DNA of 64,000 bases from Terfezia claveryi (Eukaryota; Ascomycota; Pezizomycetes; Pezizales; Pezizaceae), in contig WHUX01000043.1 in assembly GCA_015179025.1 (NCBI GenBank), forward strand, positions 298,536-362,535, in the 5' to 3' direction. The notes beneath the pieces are model-generated. The model saw nothing but the letters and a program-made list of their open reading frames with translations, did not search any database and was not told the DNA's origin. Numbering within the stretch: the first letter of the stretch is position 1; each line of letters starts with the position of its first letter. A program made the position numbers and the translations under genes. Of this stretch, positions 19,173-30,047 are shown in pieces.

Positions 19173-22100
19173 TTGTCTGCGTTTTCTTTGCCTGCACCTA
19201 TGTCTATTGATGAATCTCGCTTGTTTGGCGAGCATTTTGTAGTACCAATAACTGTTAAATTCAATGGTAAAACAGTGGTAATATCAGCTCTCATCGATTG
19301 TGGTGCTTCGGGAATTGCATTCATTGATCAGGCCTTCGTCAGTAAAAATTCCATACCAACCTCGAAGTTAAAAACCCCCCGCCTTCTCGACGTCATTGAT
19401 GGCCGCCCCATCTCTTCTGGGGCTATTACCGACCTCGCATGTCTGCCCAGTGCCATTGGAGACCATTCGGAGGACCTCCCAATGTTTGTGACCAAACTAA
19501 AATATCCAATTGTGCTTGGGATCCCCTGGCTCAGAATGCACGATGTGTCAGTCAGCTTCGGCTCGTACACCTTGCAATTCAACAGCCATTATTGCAGAAA
19601 AAACTGTGGAGGTCCAAAAATCACCGTCACGGGGCTATGCGCATTACTACCCCCGATAATCTACCCAGCCCAGGTGGTACACCAGCCCGCGCACATCAAT
19701 GCTGTCCACTCCCCGGTTACCCCTGTCCCCCCTGTTCCCCTGGCGACCCCAAAACCCCTGAACGTTAGCTTTATCGGGGCAGGGGCTTTCGCTTACCTCA
19801 CCAGGAGGCACAAGCTGAAGGCTCATGCCCTATCTATACACGAGGTTAACCTGGAAATCAACAAGATGCGGCCTAAGAAGGAGTGGAAGGCTATGGTCCC
19901 GGATGAATATCACGAGTTCATTGATCTGTTCTCGGAAAAGGCCGCAGAGAAACTCGCACCACACCGACCATACGACCACACTATCCCGCTGGTAGAAGGT
20001 AAAACCCCCCCCTATGGGCCTCTCTATGGAATGTCCTGGGTTGAGCTGGAAGCCCTGAAGAAATACTTGGAAGAAAACCTCAACAAGAGCTTCATTCGCC
20101 ACAGCTCCTCACCAGCGGGTGCCCTGGTGCTGTTCGTGAAGAAATCGGACGGCTCCCTTCGGTTGTGTGTTGATTATCGTGGCCTGAACGAAATAACGGT
20201 CAAAAACAGGTACCCCCTACCCCTAATCCAGGAGACATTAGCCAGGCTCTCCAAGGCCAAGTGGTTCACCAAACTGGATTTGAGAGGGGCATACAACCTG
20301 GTACGGATCGCCGAGGGGGAGGAGTGGAAAACTGCCTTCCGAACTCGTTATGGCCATTTTGAGTATAATGTTATGCCTTTTGGGTTGACTAACGCCCCGG
20401 CCTCTTTCCAGCACTTTATTAACGACACCCTGCGAGACTTTCTGGATATGTTCTGCACAGCCTACCTTGACGATATCCTGATCTATTCGGATACCCTGGC
20501 AGAGCACAAAATCCATGTTCGTCAAGTGTTGGAGAAGCTGGAGCAAGCCGGATTGTACCTCAAGCCCGAGAAATGCGAGTTCCATATGCAGGAGGTTAAG
20601 TATCTAGGGTTGATCATCACCACAGAAGGTATTAGAATGGACCCTGCCAAGGTCACCGCCGTTCAGGAATGGGAAATCCCAGCAAATTTCAAGGATGTCC
20701 AGGCCTTCCTGGGATTCGCCAACTTTTACCGACGGTTCATTCTAGGATATTCCAAGATCGTGGCCCCCCTCACAGCCCTGACCAAAAAGGACCGGCGATT
20801 CCACTGGAGTCCAGAAGCCCAATCCGCCTTCCAGAACCTCAAGGAAGCCTTCTGCTCAGCTCCCATACTAGCTCACTTTGATCCCGATAGCGAGTGTATC
20901 GTGGAAACGGATGCCTCCGACTATGTCTCCACCGGAATCCTGTCCCAGTATGTCAATGGAGTCCTCCACCCAGTGGCCTATTTCTCCAAAAAGCACTCCC
21001 CGGCGGAGTGTAATTACGAGATCTATGATAAGGAGTTAATGGCCATTGTGCAAGCATTCGAGGAGTAGAGGCCACACCTAGAGTCAGCCAAGGGGATCAT
21101 CGAGGTGCTATCCGATCATAAGAATCTTGAGTACTTCACCACCACTAAGCTGCTGAACCGACGGCAGGCTAGGTGGTCGGAGTTCTTATCTCGATTCAAC
21201 TTCAAGATCAAGTATCGGCCTGGAAAAGCTGGGGGTAAGCCGGACGCACTGACCAGGAGATCAGGAGATCTCCCTAAAGGGGGGGATGAAAGGCTGAAGT
21301 ACCAAAATCAGGTGGTACTGAAACCTGAAAATCTCGACCTGGCGGCCAATAGCCTTGCTGAGGCTGATGCTAAAGCTGAAGCGAACCCCGGAACAGATCT
21401 CCTTCTGCGAATACGACGGGCATATGCGGAGGACGACCTGGTTAAGGATATAATCGCCGCAGTGGAGTCTGGACAGCGCCGTCACACTAAGATTTCCCTA
21501 GCCGAGTGCACCACTCAGGACGGCCTCCTATACCACCTAGATCGGCTCTATATACCTGAAGGGAGCTGCGGATGCAGCTGATCAAGGAACACCATGATAC
21601 CCTGGCTGCAGGTCACCCTGGAGTGGCTAAGACGTTAGAACTACTAGCTAGACAATACATATGGATCGACCAGCGAAAGGAGGTAGAACAGTACATACGG
21701 AACTGCCATATCTGCAAGCGTGCAAAACCCACTCGTCATGCCCCCTACAGAACCTTGAAGCCCCTGGAGATCCCGGATCGGCCCAGGCAACACCTGACCA
21801 TAGACTTTGTAACTGGGTTGCCGAAGGACTCGGGATTCAATGCCATCCTGATGGTGGTGGATCGGTTGACGAAGATGAGGCATGTTATACCTTGCCGAGA
21901 TACCTGCTCCCCTCCGGAGTTAGCCAACCTCTACCTCAATAATGTATTCTGGTACCATGGCCTCCCTGAATCGATCGTGTCCGACCGTGGCCCTCAGTTT
22001 ACCTCAGAATTCTGGCAAGCCTTCTGCGAACTTCTGGGGATCAAAGTTCGTCTGTCAACAGCTTACCACCCCCAGACGGACGGCCAATCGGAAAGGATGA

Positions 22101-22858
22101 ATGCGATTATGGAACAGTATCTGCGGGCCTTCGTCAGCTACCAGCAGAACAACTGGGTTTCGTTGCTAGCAACCTGCGAATTTGCTGCCAACAACCAGTT
22201 CTCCGAGTCGCTGAAAACGTCCCCATTCCTGGCCAATTATGGCTGGCACCCTTGGTTCGTAGACTCCCTAGCACCTCTGCGCAAGGCCAGGGAGAATGCC
22301 CCAGCCAAGGAGTTCACCACGCAGATTTCTGAACTCCACTCTACCCTGAAGACTGAGTTGGGTTATGCTCAGGTCAGGCAAGCAGAATATGCCAACGGGT
22401 CTAGGTTACTGGCCCCCAAATACCAACCAGGAGACAAGGTATGGCTCTCTAGCAGACACTTCCGGACAGAACGACCCTCTCGTAAGTTGGATCACAAGTT
22501 CCTAGGCCCCTATGAGGTGTTAGCAGCTGTAGGCACTCATGCTTACCGGCTGAGATTTACCAAGGATATCAAGCGCCATCCAGTCGTTCATGTCTCGGAG
22601 ATCGAGCCAGCCGCCAGCGATCTCCTTCCCGGGCAAAAGCACCCCCCACCTCCTCCAGTGGTGATCACAGGTGAAGAGGAGTGGGAGGTTGAGGAGGTAC
22701 TGGACTCCAGAAAACGCTATGGGCGAGTTCAGTATAAGGTCAAGTGGGTAGGGGACGAGGAGACTACCTGGCAACCCGCAGAGGACTTGGAGAATGCGCA
22801 GGATTTGGTTACCCTATTCCACCAGCGTTACCCTCTCAAGCCTCGCCCAGCTGAATGA
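19173..22858 (+). pseudogene. E3 pol: protease, RT, RNase H, integrase, chromodomain
   Basis: Starts at MSAFSLPAPMSIDESRLF, in a different frame from gag. Protease: ALIDCGASG at about residues 40-47 (D-C-G in place of D-S/T-G) and [42 protein letters not shown] and YLDD at about residue 431. RNase H: ETDASDY near residue 578. TAG at 21066-21068 replaces the TGG present in E5. Same-frame reading continues to about 21565, where a frameshift moves to 21572-22858. Integrase there shows HHCC (HHDTLAAGHPG, CHICKRAK), the core ([24 protein letters not shown]) and GPYEVLA. A chromodomain follows (VEEVLDSRKRYGRVQYKVKW). Confidence 0.93.
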
Positions 22859-23020
22859 TATTTTTTGTCTTGTCTTCGTTGATTTGGAGTGGGAATTATG
22901 ATTGTTGTTTCTGTTGTTGTCAGGTTGTCCGGCGTTGGGGTTGTGTTATGGGTTATTGGTTATTCGCCTGTTTTGTTTGTTTGTTTTTCGCCTTGCCTTA
23001 TGTCGCTGGGGCTCCGAGCC

Positions 23021-23033
23021 TAAAGGGGGATAG
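23021..23033 (+). promoter_or_regulatory. E3 polypurine tract
   Basis: TAAAGGGGGATAG immediately before the 3' LTR. E5 has the same tract in reverse at about 43627-43645. Confidence 0.8.
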
Positions 23034-23568
23034 TATCACAACCGTCCTTTCCTAGCCAGGTTTGAGAGTCAGACGGGATTCTGTCCGACTCTCGTTATTG
23101 TTGATTGATATCGTTGTTATCTCTGTTCCCGAGATAAGGGGTCTCGGGAACCTTATTCCTTCCGGTGGCCTTGGCCAGGAAGGAAGCCTGTATATATAGC
23201 TTGCTCTCTCCGCCCTCTCGTTGGATCCCCATCCAACGTCTTGTATACCCAATACAGGACCTTGCTTCCCCCAGCGCTTGTGCACCTCCCTTGTGCACAT
23301 CCTTGTCTTGAACAAACAACTCTGCAGTACAGCTGCCTCCCTTGACACACGCGGCAACTGCCTCCGCGTGTCTCTTGCCTCTTGCCTCTTGCCTCCTGCC
23401 CTTGCCCCCATCTCATTCTTCCCCTGGTCACACACGTAGCGTTCCTACGTGTGTCTTACCCTAGCCTTTCCCCCGATCACACACGTAGCGCTCCTACGTG
23501 TGCGATTGCCCCTTGCTACTTCCCCGGCGTACCCCTTGGTCGCCTTGTCCCCCAGAGCCCTCGTTACA
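23034..23568 (+). repeat. E3 3' LTR, family A (535 bp)
   Basis: Same length as the 5' LTR. It starts TATCACAACC where the 5' LTR has TGTCACAACC, a G-to-A change in the terminal TG. All palindromes of the 5' copy are present. It ends CTCGTTACA and is followed by the duplication ATTAT. Confidence 0.93.
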
Positions 23569-23573
23569 ATTAT

Positions 23574-24600
23574 AAAGATTAATACCAGAATCTTTGTTGT
23601 TGCATTGGGAAGTTTTGTGGCCCACTTTACCACATTGGGAACAAAACTCTTTGGTCTGAGTTTTGTTGGAGGAGGATGGGAAGATTGAATCCTCAGGGAA
23701 AATGTCAGGAAGGGTGCTGACAGAGGATGCAGGTGAGGCTCCTGGAGGAGGAAGAGGCTGGAAGTGCACCTTCTTATTGTCTGCCTCATTCTTGCACTTA
23801 CGTGAGGCTGCCCTTCTTTTCAAGGTACCTTCAAGAATGGGGTTCTACTCCTGAAGGTTTCCCATAACCATAGAACTCCTATCAGCCCTTCTTAAGGACT
23901 GTTCCATCTATTCTGTAGTCATGGGTTCCTTGGCTCTTTCCCATTCCTCAGGTTCATCTGAGTCAGAGGACTTATCCACAAGTGTCCATTCCTGTAGGTC
24001 CTCTGCCTTAGGGGCAGCAAGAGTGGAGGGAGAGGAGGTACTAGGTTCTTTGTTAATGACTACTTAAAACTTGGGTTTTCTTGTAACTGATCTTCCTCTC
24101 TCTTCCTCCTCTTGTTGTTGCTGTTAGGCCTGGGCCCTGGTAGTGGTGGCAGTAGTTTGTACTGCTGCTGGCTCCTGCTAGAGCTGTCTGAGCTTGAAAT
24201 TTCTTTCTCTGATATTAGATATCTCAGGGTCAGGATCATCTTCAACTGTTAGTTGGTACCTTTCAGTCTCAAAGATTACATTGAGGCCTTCCCTGTCATG
24301 CCAGGTAGGCCTAGTGCCATCAACCCCCTGCACAAGCCTTTGTGGGAGGTTGGTGGTGGTGATCTGGAGAGGAAGAAGTCTCCTTTTCCTGTTGTTAGTG
24401 TTGGGAGAATTTCTCCCAAGGATTGATGGAGTCACTGGTCTCCCAGTAGCTCCCCTAATCCTGAGCTGTTGGCTTGGTGATACAAGCATGTTTGGTAATA
24501 GAGAATGTGGTAGGGGAGGAGTTTTTTTAAAAGTTTGTATTGGAATAGAAAGGTGGCTAGTTACTACTGGATGTTGTAGTAAGGCAGTTGTGTGGTGAGA
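23574..24600 (-). pseudogene. E2 region between RNase H and zinc knuckles, proximal half
   Basis: Minus strand, continuing the E2 reading from RNase H. It contains Pro/Ser-rich low-complexity sequence, SSSDSSSRSQQQYK-like tracts, and the first CCHC knuckle CSQCGKVGHKTSQC at about 23600-23645. It then runs to the E3 insertion point at the ATTAT duplication. Stops near 23850 and 24065 break it. The extra segment between RNase H and integrase is longer than usual for Ty3 elements. Confidence 0.6.
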
Positions 24601-26394
24601 AGACTGTTCAATAGAGGAGGATTTGGGGGGACTATATACTCCTCTGGATAGTACATCTACTATGTAGTTGTCCTTTCCCTGAATGTATTCTAGGGTTAGG
24701 TCAAACTGACTCATAGTCTCTTGCCACCTTCTTTTCATCTGACTTTCGGGAATACTATCCATAAATGTGACTAAGGGTTTGTGATCTGTTTGAATGATCA
24801 CTTTATGACCCTGTAGTTCAGGCCTGAAATACCTCAGTGAGTCAACAATTGCTAATAATTCCTTATCAGTTGTTGTGTAATTCATTTGTCTATCATTTAA
24901 TTTCCTAGAGTGAAACTCTGCTGGCCTGATAACACCATTCTCTATTTGACCAATCCATCCTGAGATCTCTGTATTACTGGCATCAGTAATTAAATAGATT
25001 GGAAGGCCTGAATTATGGTTAATTGGTTTGAGTACTTTATTGCTCATTATTAATTCCTTAATTTTCTTGAATAACTCATTATGTAGAGGAGTCCACATGT
25101 GCTTTTTTGTTGACCCTTGCAGTTCTGATAGTGGTTTGGCTATAGCTCCCAATTCTGGACAAAACCTTCTCAAGTAATTAACCATCCCTAAAAACTTTTG
25201 CAATTTCTTTTTTAAGTCAGGGATTAGGTAATTAGCTATTAAGTTAATTTTTTCTGGATCCATTTCTAGCCCTTGCTTGGTGACAATGAATCCCAGCACT
25301 TTTAGCCTTGGAGTAAGGATTTGGCATTTCTTTTTGTTGAAGAAAAACTTTTCCTTAGCCAATATCCTGCAGATCCCTCTTAACACTTCTTTATGTTCTT
25401 CCAGGGTATCTGTTCCAATCAGAATGTCATCTAAATAAACCATGATAGTTTTGCTAATATAATCCCTTAATAACTAGTTCATAGCCCTCATCATGGTTGC
25501 AGGTGTATTACAATCACCTTACTGCATGACCAATGAGTCAAATTTCCCTAGATAATTTGTAAAGGTGCTATGTTTTACTAATTCATATGCATGCCTAATA
25601 TTATGATAGCTATCTGCCAGATCAGCTGCTGAGATGTATTCCTTGCTAGCTATCCAGTCCAGTATTGCTTTGATATTAGGTATAGGTGTTTTATCCTTTT
25701 GTACTAGCTTGTTTCTAGATATACAGTGCAATAAGAATCTGGCCTGTTGTTTGCCATTCTTATCTAAATCTCTTTTAGGCTATGTAAACATAAGGATACT
25801 ATTGAGTGAGCTAGATGGTACTATCCTTCCAGATTCTAGCTCTGTTCTCATTTTCTCAGTCACTTGATCCAGAAACCTTGTATAGTTTGTATAGTATGCA
25901 GGTTCCCAGGTTACACCATCAGGAACTATAATTTTATGCTGCATGATGTCATAAGGTTCTCTGATTAGTGGCAATGCAGTTGGCTTTTCTTCTGGGAATA
26001 ATTCAGGGAATTCTTCAAATATATTAAACTCCACTTCTTCCAGATTAACTATATTTGTAATGACTGGAGAGCTTCCATCATCTTCTAGCTCTGACCAATC
26101 TGATGAGTCAAACCACTCTTGTGACCATTCCTGGTCTTCTTTCAGTTCATCCACCAGATCATGCTGTATCCATGGAATTGCTGGAGTTGGCTTTGGATGG
26201 TATAGTAGTCTACCTCCAACTTCAGTCAATATAGCATGTAGGTCTTCATTATCATCCCAGTCATGTTCTGTTCTGCCTATATTCATTGCTGCAGTTGTGA
26301 CTGTTCCAAGTGTATCCTTGGTTTTGAGCATATTAATATCAATCCTTGTCCTGCCTGTAGGTTGTATAGTAATTGCATTATCTTTGACATTCAT
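24600..26394 (-). pseudogene. E2 reverse transcriptase and RNase H
   Basis: Minus strand. 25780-26394 contains the RT N-terminus (ELESGRIVPSSSLNSILMFT). 25519-25731 gives the block KTPIPNIKAILDWIASKEYISAADLADSYHN in pieces. 25443 downwards starts at MVYLDDILIGTDTLEEHKE with the catalytic YLDD, followed by LGFIVTKQGLEMDPEKINL. RNase H has ITDASNTEISGWIGQI, DKELLAIVDSL and QTDHKPLV, and the connection to the next domain is IQGKDNYIVDVLSRG. Stops near 25470 and 25780 separate the pieces. RT type and order agree with E1. Confidence 0.88.
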
Positions 26395-26748
26395 AATTGC
26401 TTTATAATCCCTCAGTGCAGGTTCACCAAATATAATATCCCAGTCCTTCAGGTTGGCTACATAGAATGTCCTAGTTTCTTGGTATCCTTATAGATTTACT
26501 GTGACTGTTGCTGTATTTGTCATTTGAGATCTGCTGCCTTTAATTGCAGTTTCTAGAGGTTTCTTGCTGATCTCTTTCAAAAGTATATTAAACAGCTGAC
26601 AATAATTTGCTGATATTAAGTCTTCACCTGATGTACATAGATCAAATAGTACATAAGCAATATGTCCATTAATTTTAATTTCAGCTGCTTTAGAAGTTCT
26701 ATGGCTTTCTGGCACTAAGAACTTCCTTGAGTCATTAGGGTTTCTCAT
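26394..26748 (-). pseudogene. E2 protease region
   Basis: Minus strand, upstream of RT. It shows YVLFDLCTSGEDLISANYC, TAIKGSRSQMTN and WDIIFGEPALRDYK. These match the E1 protease block (D-L-x-T-x-G-x-D-L-I then TAIKGS) and the G-[ED]-P-A-L end. A stop near 26488 divides it. It is called by position and conservation between the two elements. Confidence 0.6.
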
Positions 26749-26835
26749 AACCTGAAGTGCAGCTGACTCTTGTTATTTCACATCAATTTCCTGATAAGTT
26801 GTTTTTACCTTTTGTAGGGGCCAAGTTGGCGCAGG

Positions 26836-28726
26836 TCAGTATGGCTGATAAGGTAGGAATCTTCTGACTCCTGGTCTAGATCCCATATATTGGTAAGCTG
26901 AAGACACTTTCCTATTAGGGCAATCCCTAGAAGTGTGACTTTTAACCATAGTGATAATAGGATCCTGTTCTTGCAGCCTCTTCCCTCTTCTTCTCTTGTT
27001 CACCATAAGGAGTATACTTAGTTTTATCCTTTCTGGCACTAGGGAAGTTACCATAGAGACCTCCTGGTCCACCCTTCTTGCTTGCTACTTTAGCTGCATT
27101 CTTAGCCACTTTTTCAGGTAATTTGAATTCAGACTTAGTCTATTCCATAGGTTTACCAGGACCCCATTGCCTCTCAGACTTCTTTTGGTGTTGTTGCAGG
27201 GATTTGGTCTCCTGCTTTAGCACATCTTCTTGGACAGCAATTTTGTTCAATATTTCCTCAAAGGTTGACTGATATAAGATTAGCCCTTTGACCTTAGCCC
27301 TAAGTAAGGGTACTAGTCCATCTACTAGTTTCATTTTAAGTGCATGATTACTTATTATATCTTGTCTATTCAGATCCTTGCACTTTATTTTAAACTCTTG
27401 CAGGTTCTGTGTATACTACATGACAGTAATTTCTGGCCTCTGATGGTGTGCCAGATTTTGTTTCCATAGGACTTCAGGTGCCACTGTAGAGATAAGTTTA
27501 TCTCTAAGTTTTAACATAAATTCATGGAAATTCCTATCTTCAACATTGGTTTTCTCAGAGCAATACTGATTATACCAAGTCTGAGCACTTTTCTCAAATA
27601 TAAAGCTTGCTTTATCCAAGCTTTTCCAATCAGCTATATCCATCCCTTAGTATTCTACCTACTTCTGCAACTGTTGCACATAATTGTCAAAGGTAGTTTG
27701 ATCCCTCCATTTCTCTGATACTCAATCAATCATTGGGGGAGTGGGAATTTTTGCAAGTTTATTTGCCTTTTTTACTAGGGATTTACTGATTTGTTGTAAT
27801 GGTATATTTTGACCAGTCTTTTTAGACCATTCCAAGTGGTGAGGACTAGGTTCTCTCATAGACCTTTTCTTTCTATCATCATCAGAGCCATTATCTGACT
27901 CATCACCTTCAGATCCAGATCCTGGGTCCTCACTACCACCTCCAGCTACACCACTAGAGCTTCTACTAGACTTCTTGTTAGGGCTCTTACTCTTTTTGGT
28001 ATATGATGGCTTTTTCCTATCCTTAAGTGGTGGTGGCATATCTTTTTCAGATATTTCCTCTATATCTGTTTCATAATCTCCATCATCTTCTTCTTCATAC
28101 TGCACACTTTTCCCCTTACCCTTGCCTCCAGCTCCAAACAGTTTCCTTCCTATCTCCTCATAAGTTTCCACAGGTTCTATTATTGGAGGCACTATTTCTA
28201 GAGTTTCCAGATCATACAGGTTACCCATAAGCATGTACTATGTCAGGAAAGGCCAGTTTAATGCTAGCCATGGAACTCCTTTACATGGGTTATAGGTTAG
28301 GTAAGGCCATACTGCTTTTGAAGTAGATGAGAGTTGAAAGTCCATTTGAACTAATTTGTCAAATTGGTCTTTCTGTTGAAAAATCATGAACTTTTCTGCT
28401 GCTTCAGCCAATAGTTCCTTTTTCCTTTTTAATAACATGTTATTTATTGTTAGGTATATAAATACCTGTGATATCCTTTAGTACCATGAAGACTCATTTT
28501 TGTCCCAAAAGGCTTTTGTTGCAGGAGGTGTTACAATCCTTACTTCAGGCATTGATGAGTTAGGCCCAATAACTATTTTTCTAGTTTCCATTTCCTTTTC
28601 TGGAATATCCTTCCCAGTTGGAACTTTCTTTTTAGGGGTATTGACTAACTTGGCCTTAAGTGCTTCTAGTTCCTCACTTGTCATTGTCTTTCTCCTGCCT
28701 TTCCTAGCTCTAGCTCCTCCTTCCAT
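26836..28726 (-). pseudogene. E2 gag
   Basis: Starts at ATG 28726 (MEGGARARKGRRKTMTSEEL). Several stops split it into pieces: 28478-28726, 28238-28438, 27722-28234, 27416-27643, 27140-27334 and 26836-27072. The middle is an acidic Ser/Gly linker like that of E1. The core has KASFIFEKSAQTWYNQYCSE and LVPLLRAKVKGLILYQSTFE, as in retrotransposon gag. A C-terminal basic region ends near 26836 with a degraded knuckle (SHTSRDCPN). Comparison with E1 shows the same order of segments, but no full-length frame survives. Confidence 0.75.
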
Positions 28727-28757
28727 TACACTAGTACTTTTTTGTTTAGGAGTCTCT

Positions 28758-29102
28758 ATGTCTATCAGATATTATACTACTGATTCCTTAGACTCTATTT
28801 CTTCTATTCCTGCTTTCTTTAAGGTGGATCCTGATGAGGAAGGATCTACTTCTTATCAACTTCCTTCTTATCCTCTTTCTGTTGCTTCTGATACTAAGGT
28901 TGACTATGGTAAGGGAGAGAGGAGGCTGAAGAGTAAAAGGGTTACTTTTGTTGATGAGATTGTTGTGGAAGCAGGGTTTCCTTTATCTGCTAGGAAGAAA
29001 GTTGAGTGGAAGGATAGAGGTTGGACTACTAGGTACTTGTGTTCCTTTTGGAGGGAGAGGTACAGAAACTTTCCTTGTTCTGCTTACTGGGAGAATTCCT
29101 AA
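28758..29102 (+). pseudogene. Divergent ORF in the E2 5' leader
   Basis: Plus-strand ORF of about 114 codons on the opposite strand to E2 gag; the two start codons are 31 bp apart. It begins MSIRYYTTDSLDSISSIPAF and is acidic/Ser-rich in the first half. It then has a basic stretch (RRLKSKRVTFVDEIVVEAG) and ends RYRNFPCSAYWENS before TAA. The same frame continues after the stop with SREWD, which resembles ERGWD in the E1 ORF, so the stop may be a mutation. Product unknown. Conservation of place, orientation and tail with the E1 ORF is the main support. Confidence 0.5.
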
Positions 29103-29532
29103 TTTTTCTTTAGGCTAAGTAGAGAGTGGGACTGAGATACTCTCTGGAGTTTGGATGTTGATAGGACTAGTTCCTATAATCTTCACCCTTATTGGACTTC
29201 TGAAGCAGTTTCTAGGTTTCAGAGTTACCAGATTAGGTAATAGTTGTTTTTTTTGTATTTGCTAGTTAAATACAATTATTATTGCCCTCTTATATTGTTT
29301 GCTACTATTTGTAGGCTTTTACTATTGCTATTTGTTGAATAGTCTTACTGTTGCTATTTGGAGGATAGTCTTACTGCTGACTGTCAGACTTTGTGCTACT
29401 ATGCTTTGTGCTGTAGGCTTATACTGGCTTTAGTTTCTACTCTTGTTGGTAGAAACTTTATTGATTAGGTAAGGTTGATCAGGCCTTCCTAGTTAGGTAA
29501 GAATCAAGTTCTTAGGTTAAAAAAATATAAAG
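29103..29532. other. E2 leader
   Basis: No intact ORF. It includes the block GGTTGATCAGGCCTT at 29472-29486 and GGTTAAAAAAA before the LTR, as in E1. Confidence 0.5.
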
Positions 29533-30047
29533 TGTTGTCAGAGGGACTGGAAGATTAGATTAGATAAGATAAGGATCTTATCTAATCAGATAATCTCAGG
29601 CTAGTAATGTATACTACAAAGTAGATTACTAATAGTGTATTGTTTATTCTCACTATTAAAGTTAATACCAGTAGTATAAGATTACTGTAATAGGTAAAGT
29701 AGTATAGGAGTGCCAAAGGCACTTAGAAGATTAACCAGTGGAACTTCTATATTGATTGTACTCTAACTATGTTCTGAGTTCTAACTATCTATCCAACTGA
29801 AGGGAACTTCAGGGGACTATATATATTCTAAGTGGGGCAGTGTTGGGGCAGTGCTGAGGCAGTGCACCATCATCTGACCTTTATATAATTTGAAATCAAC
29901 ACAATAGAAGGTTCTAGATAGTACTTCCATGTACTATCTAGTATAAAATAGGTTAAGTCTTTCCTAGACTTATACATGTGAAAGCATGTGATAGCATGTG
30001 AAAGTATGTGATAATATGTGAAATATTAGCAAGGCAGACAGTACACA
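29533..30047 (-). repeat. E2 5' LTR, family D (about 515 bp)
   Basis: Limits set from TGTTGTC (29533) to GTACACA (30047); no second copy is in the window. It contains perfect palindromes: AGATAAG/CTTATCT (29567-29583), AGTGCC/GGCACT (29709-29723), CTGAAG/CTTCAG (29797-29812), CTAGATAGTAC/GTACTATCTAG (29914-29941) and TAAGTCT/AGACTTA (29954-29972). A TATA-like TATATATA is near 29820. Confidence 0.55.

Larger units (their letters stand above)
17439..23568 (+). mobile_element. E3, full-length chromovirus (LTR family A), TSD ATTAT
   Basis: 6130 bp with two 535-bp LTRs (17439-17973 and 23034-23568), gag, pol and a terminal chromodomain, flanked by ATTAT at 17434-17438 and 23569-23573. The two LTRs differ by about eight bases by eye, all transitions, so the insertion is fairly recent. 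A stop in gag, gag frame changes, TAG 21066-21068 and a frameshift near 21565 make it non-autonomous. E5 and E7 are the same family. Confidence 0.95.
14150..30047 (-). mobile_element. E2, old chromovirus split by two later insertions
   Basis: Minus-strand Ty3 element reading from the 5' LTR (29533-30047) through gag, protease, RT and RNase H, then a zinc-knuckle-rich region, integrase and a chromodomain near 15550-15620. It is interrupted by E3 (17439-23568, TSD ATTAT) and by solo LTR B (14499-15549, TSD CTTTT). In both cases removing the insertion and one duplication makes the host frame continuous. Numerous stops break gag and pol. The left end is uncertain, since no matching 3' LTR was found. 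Confidence 0.85.
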
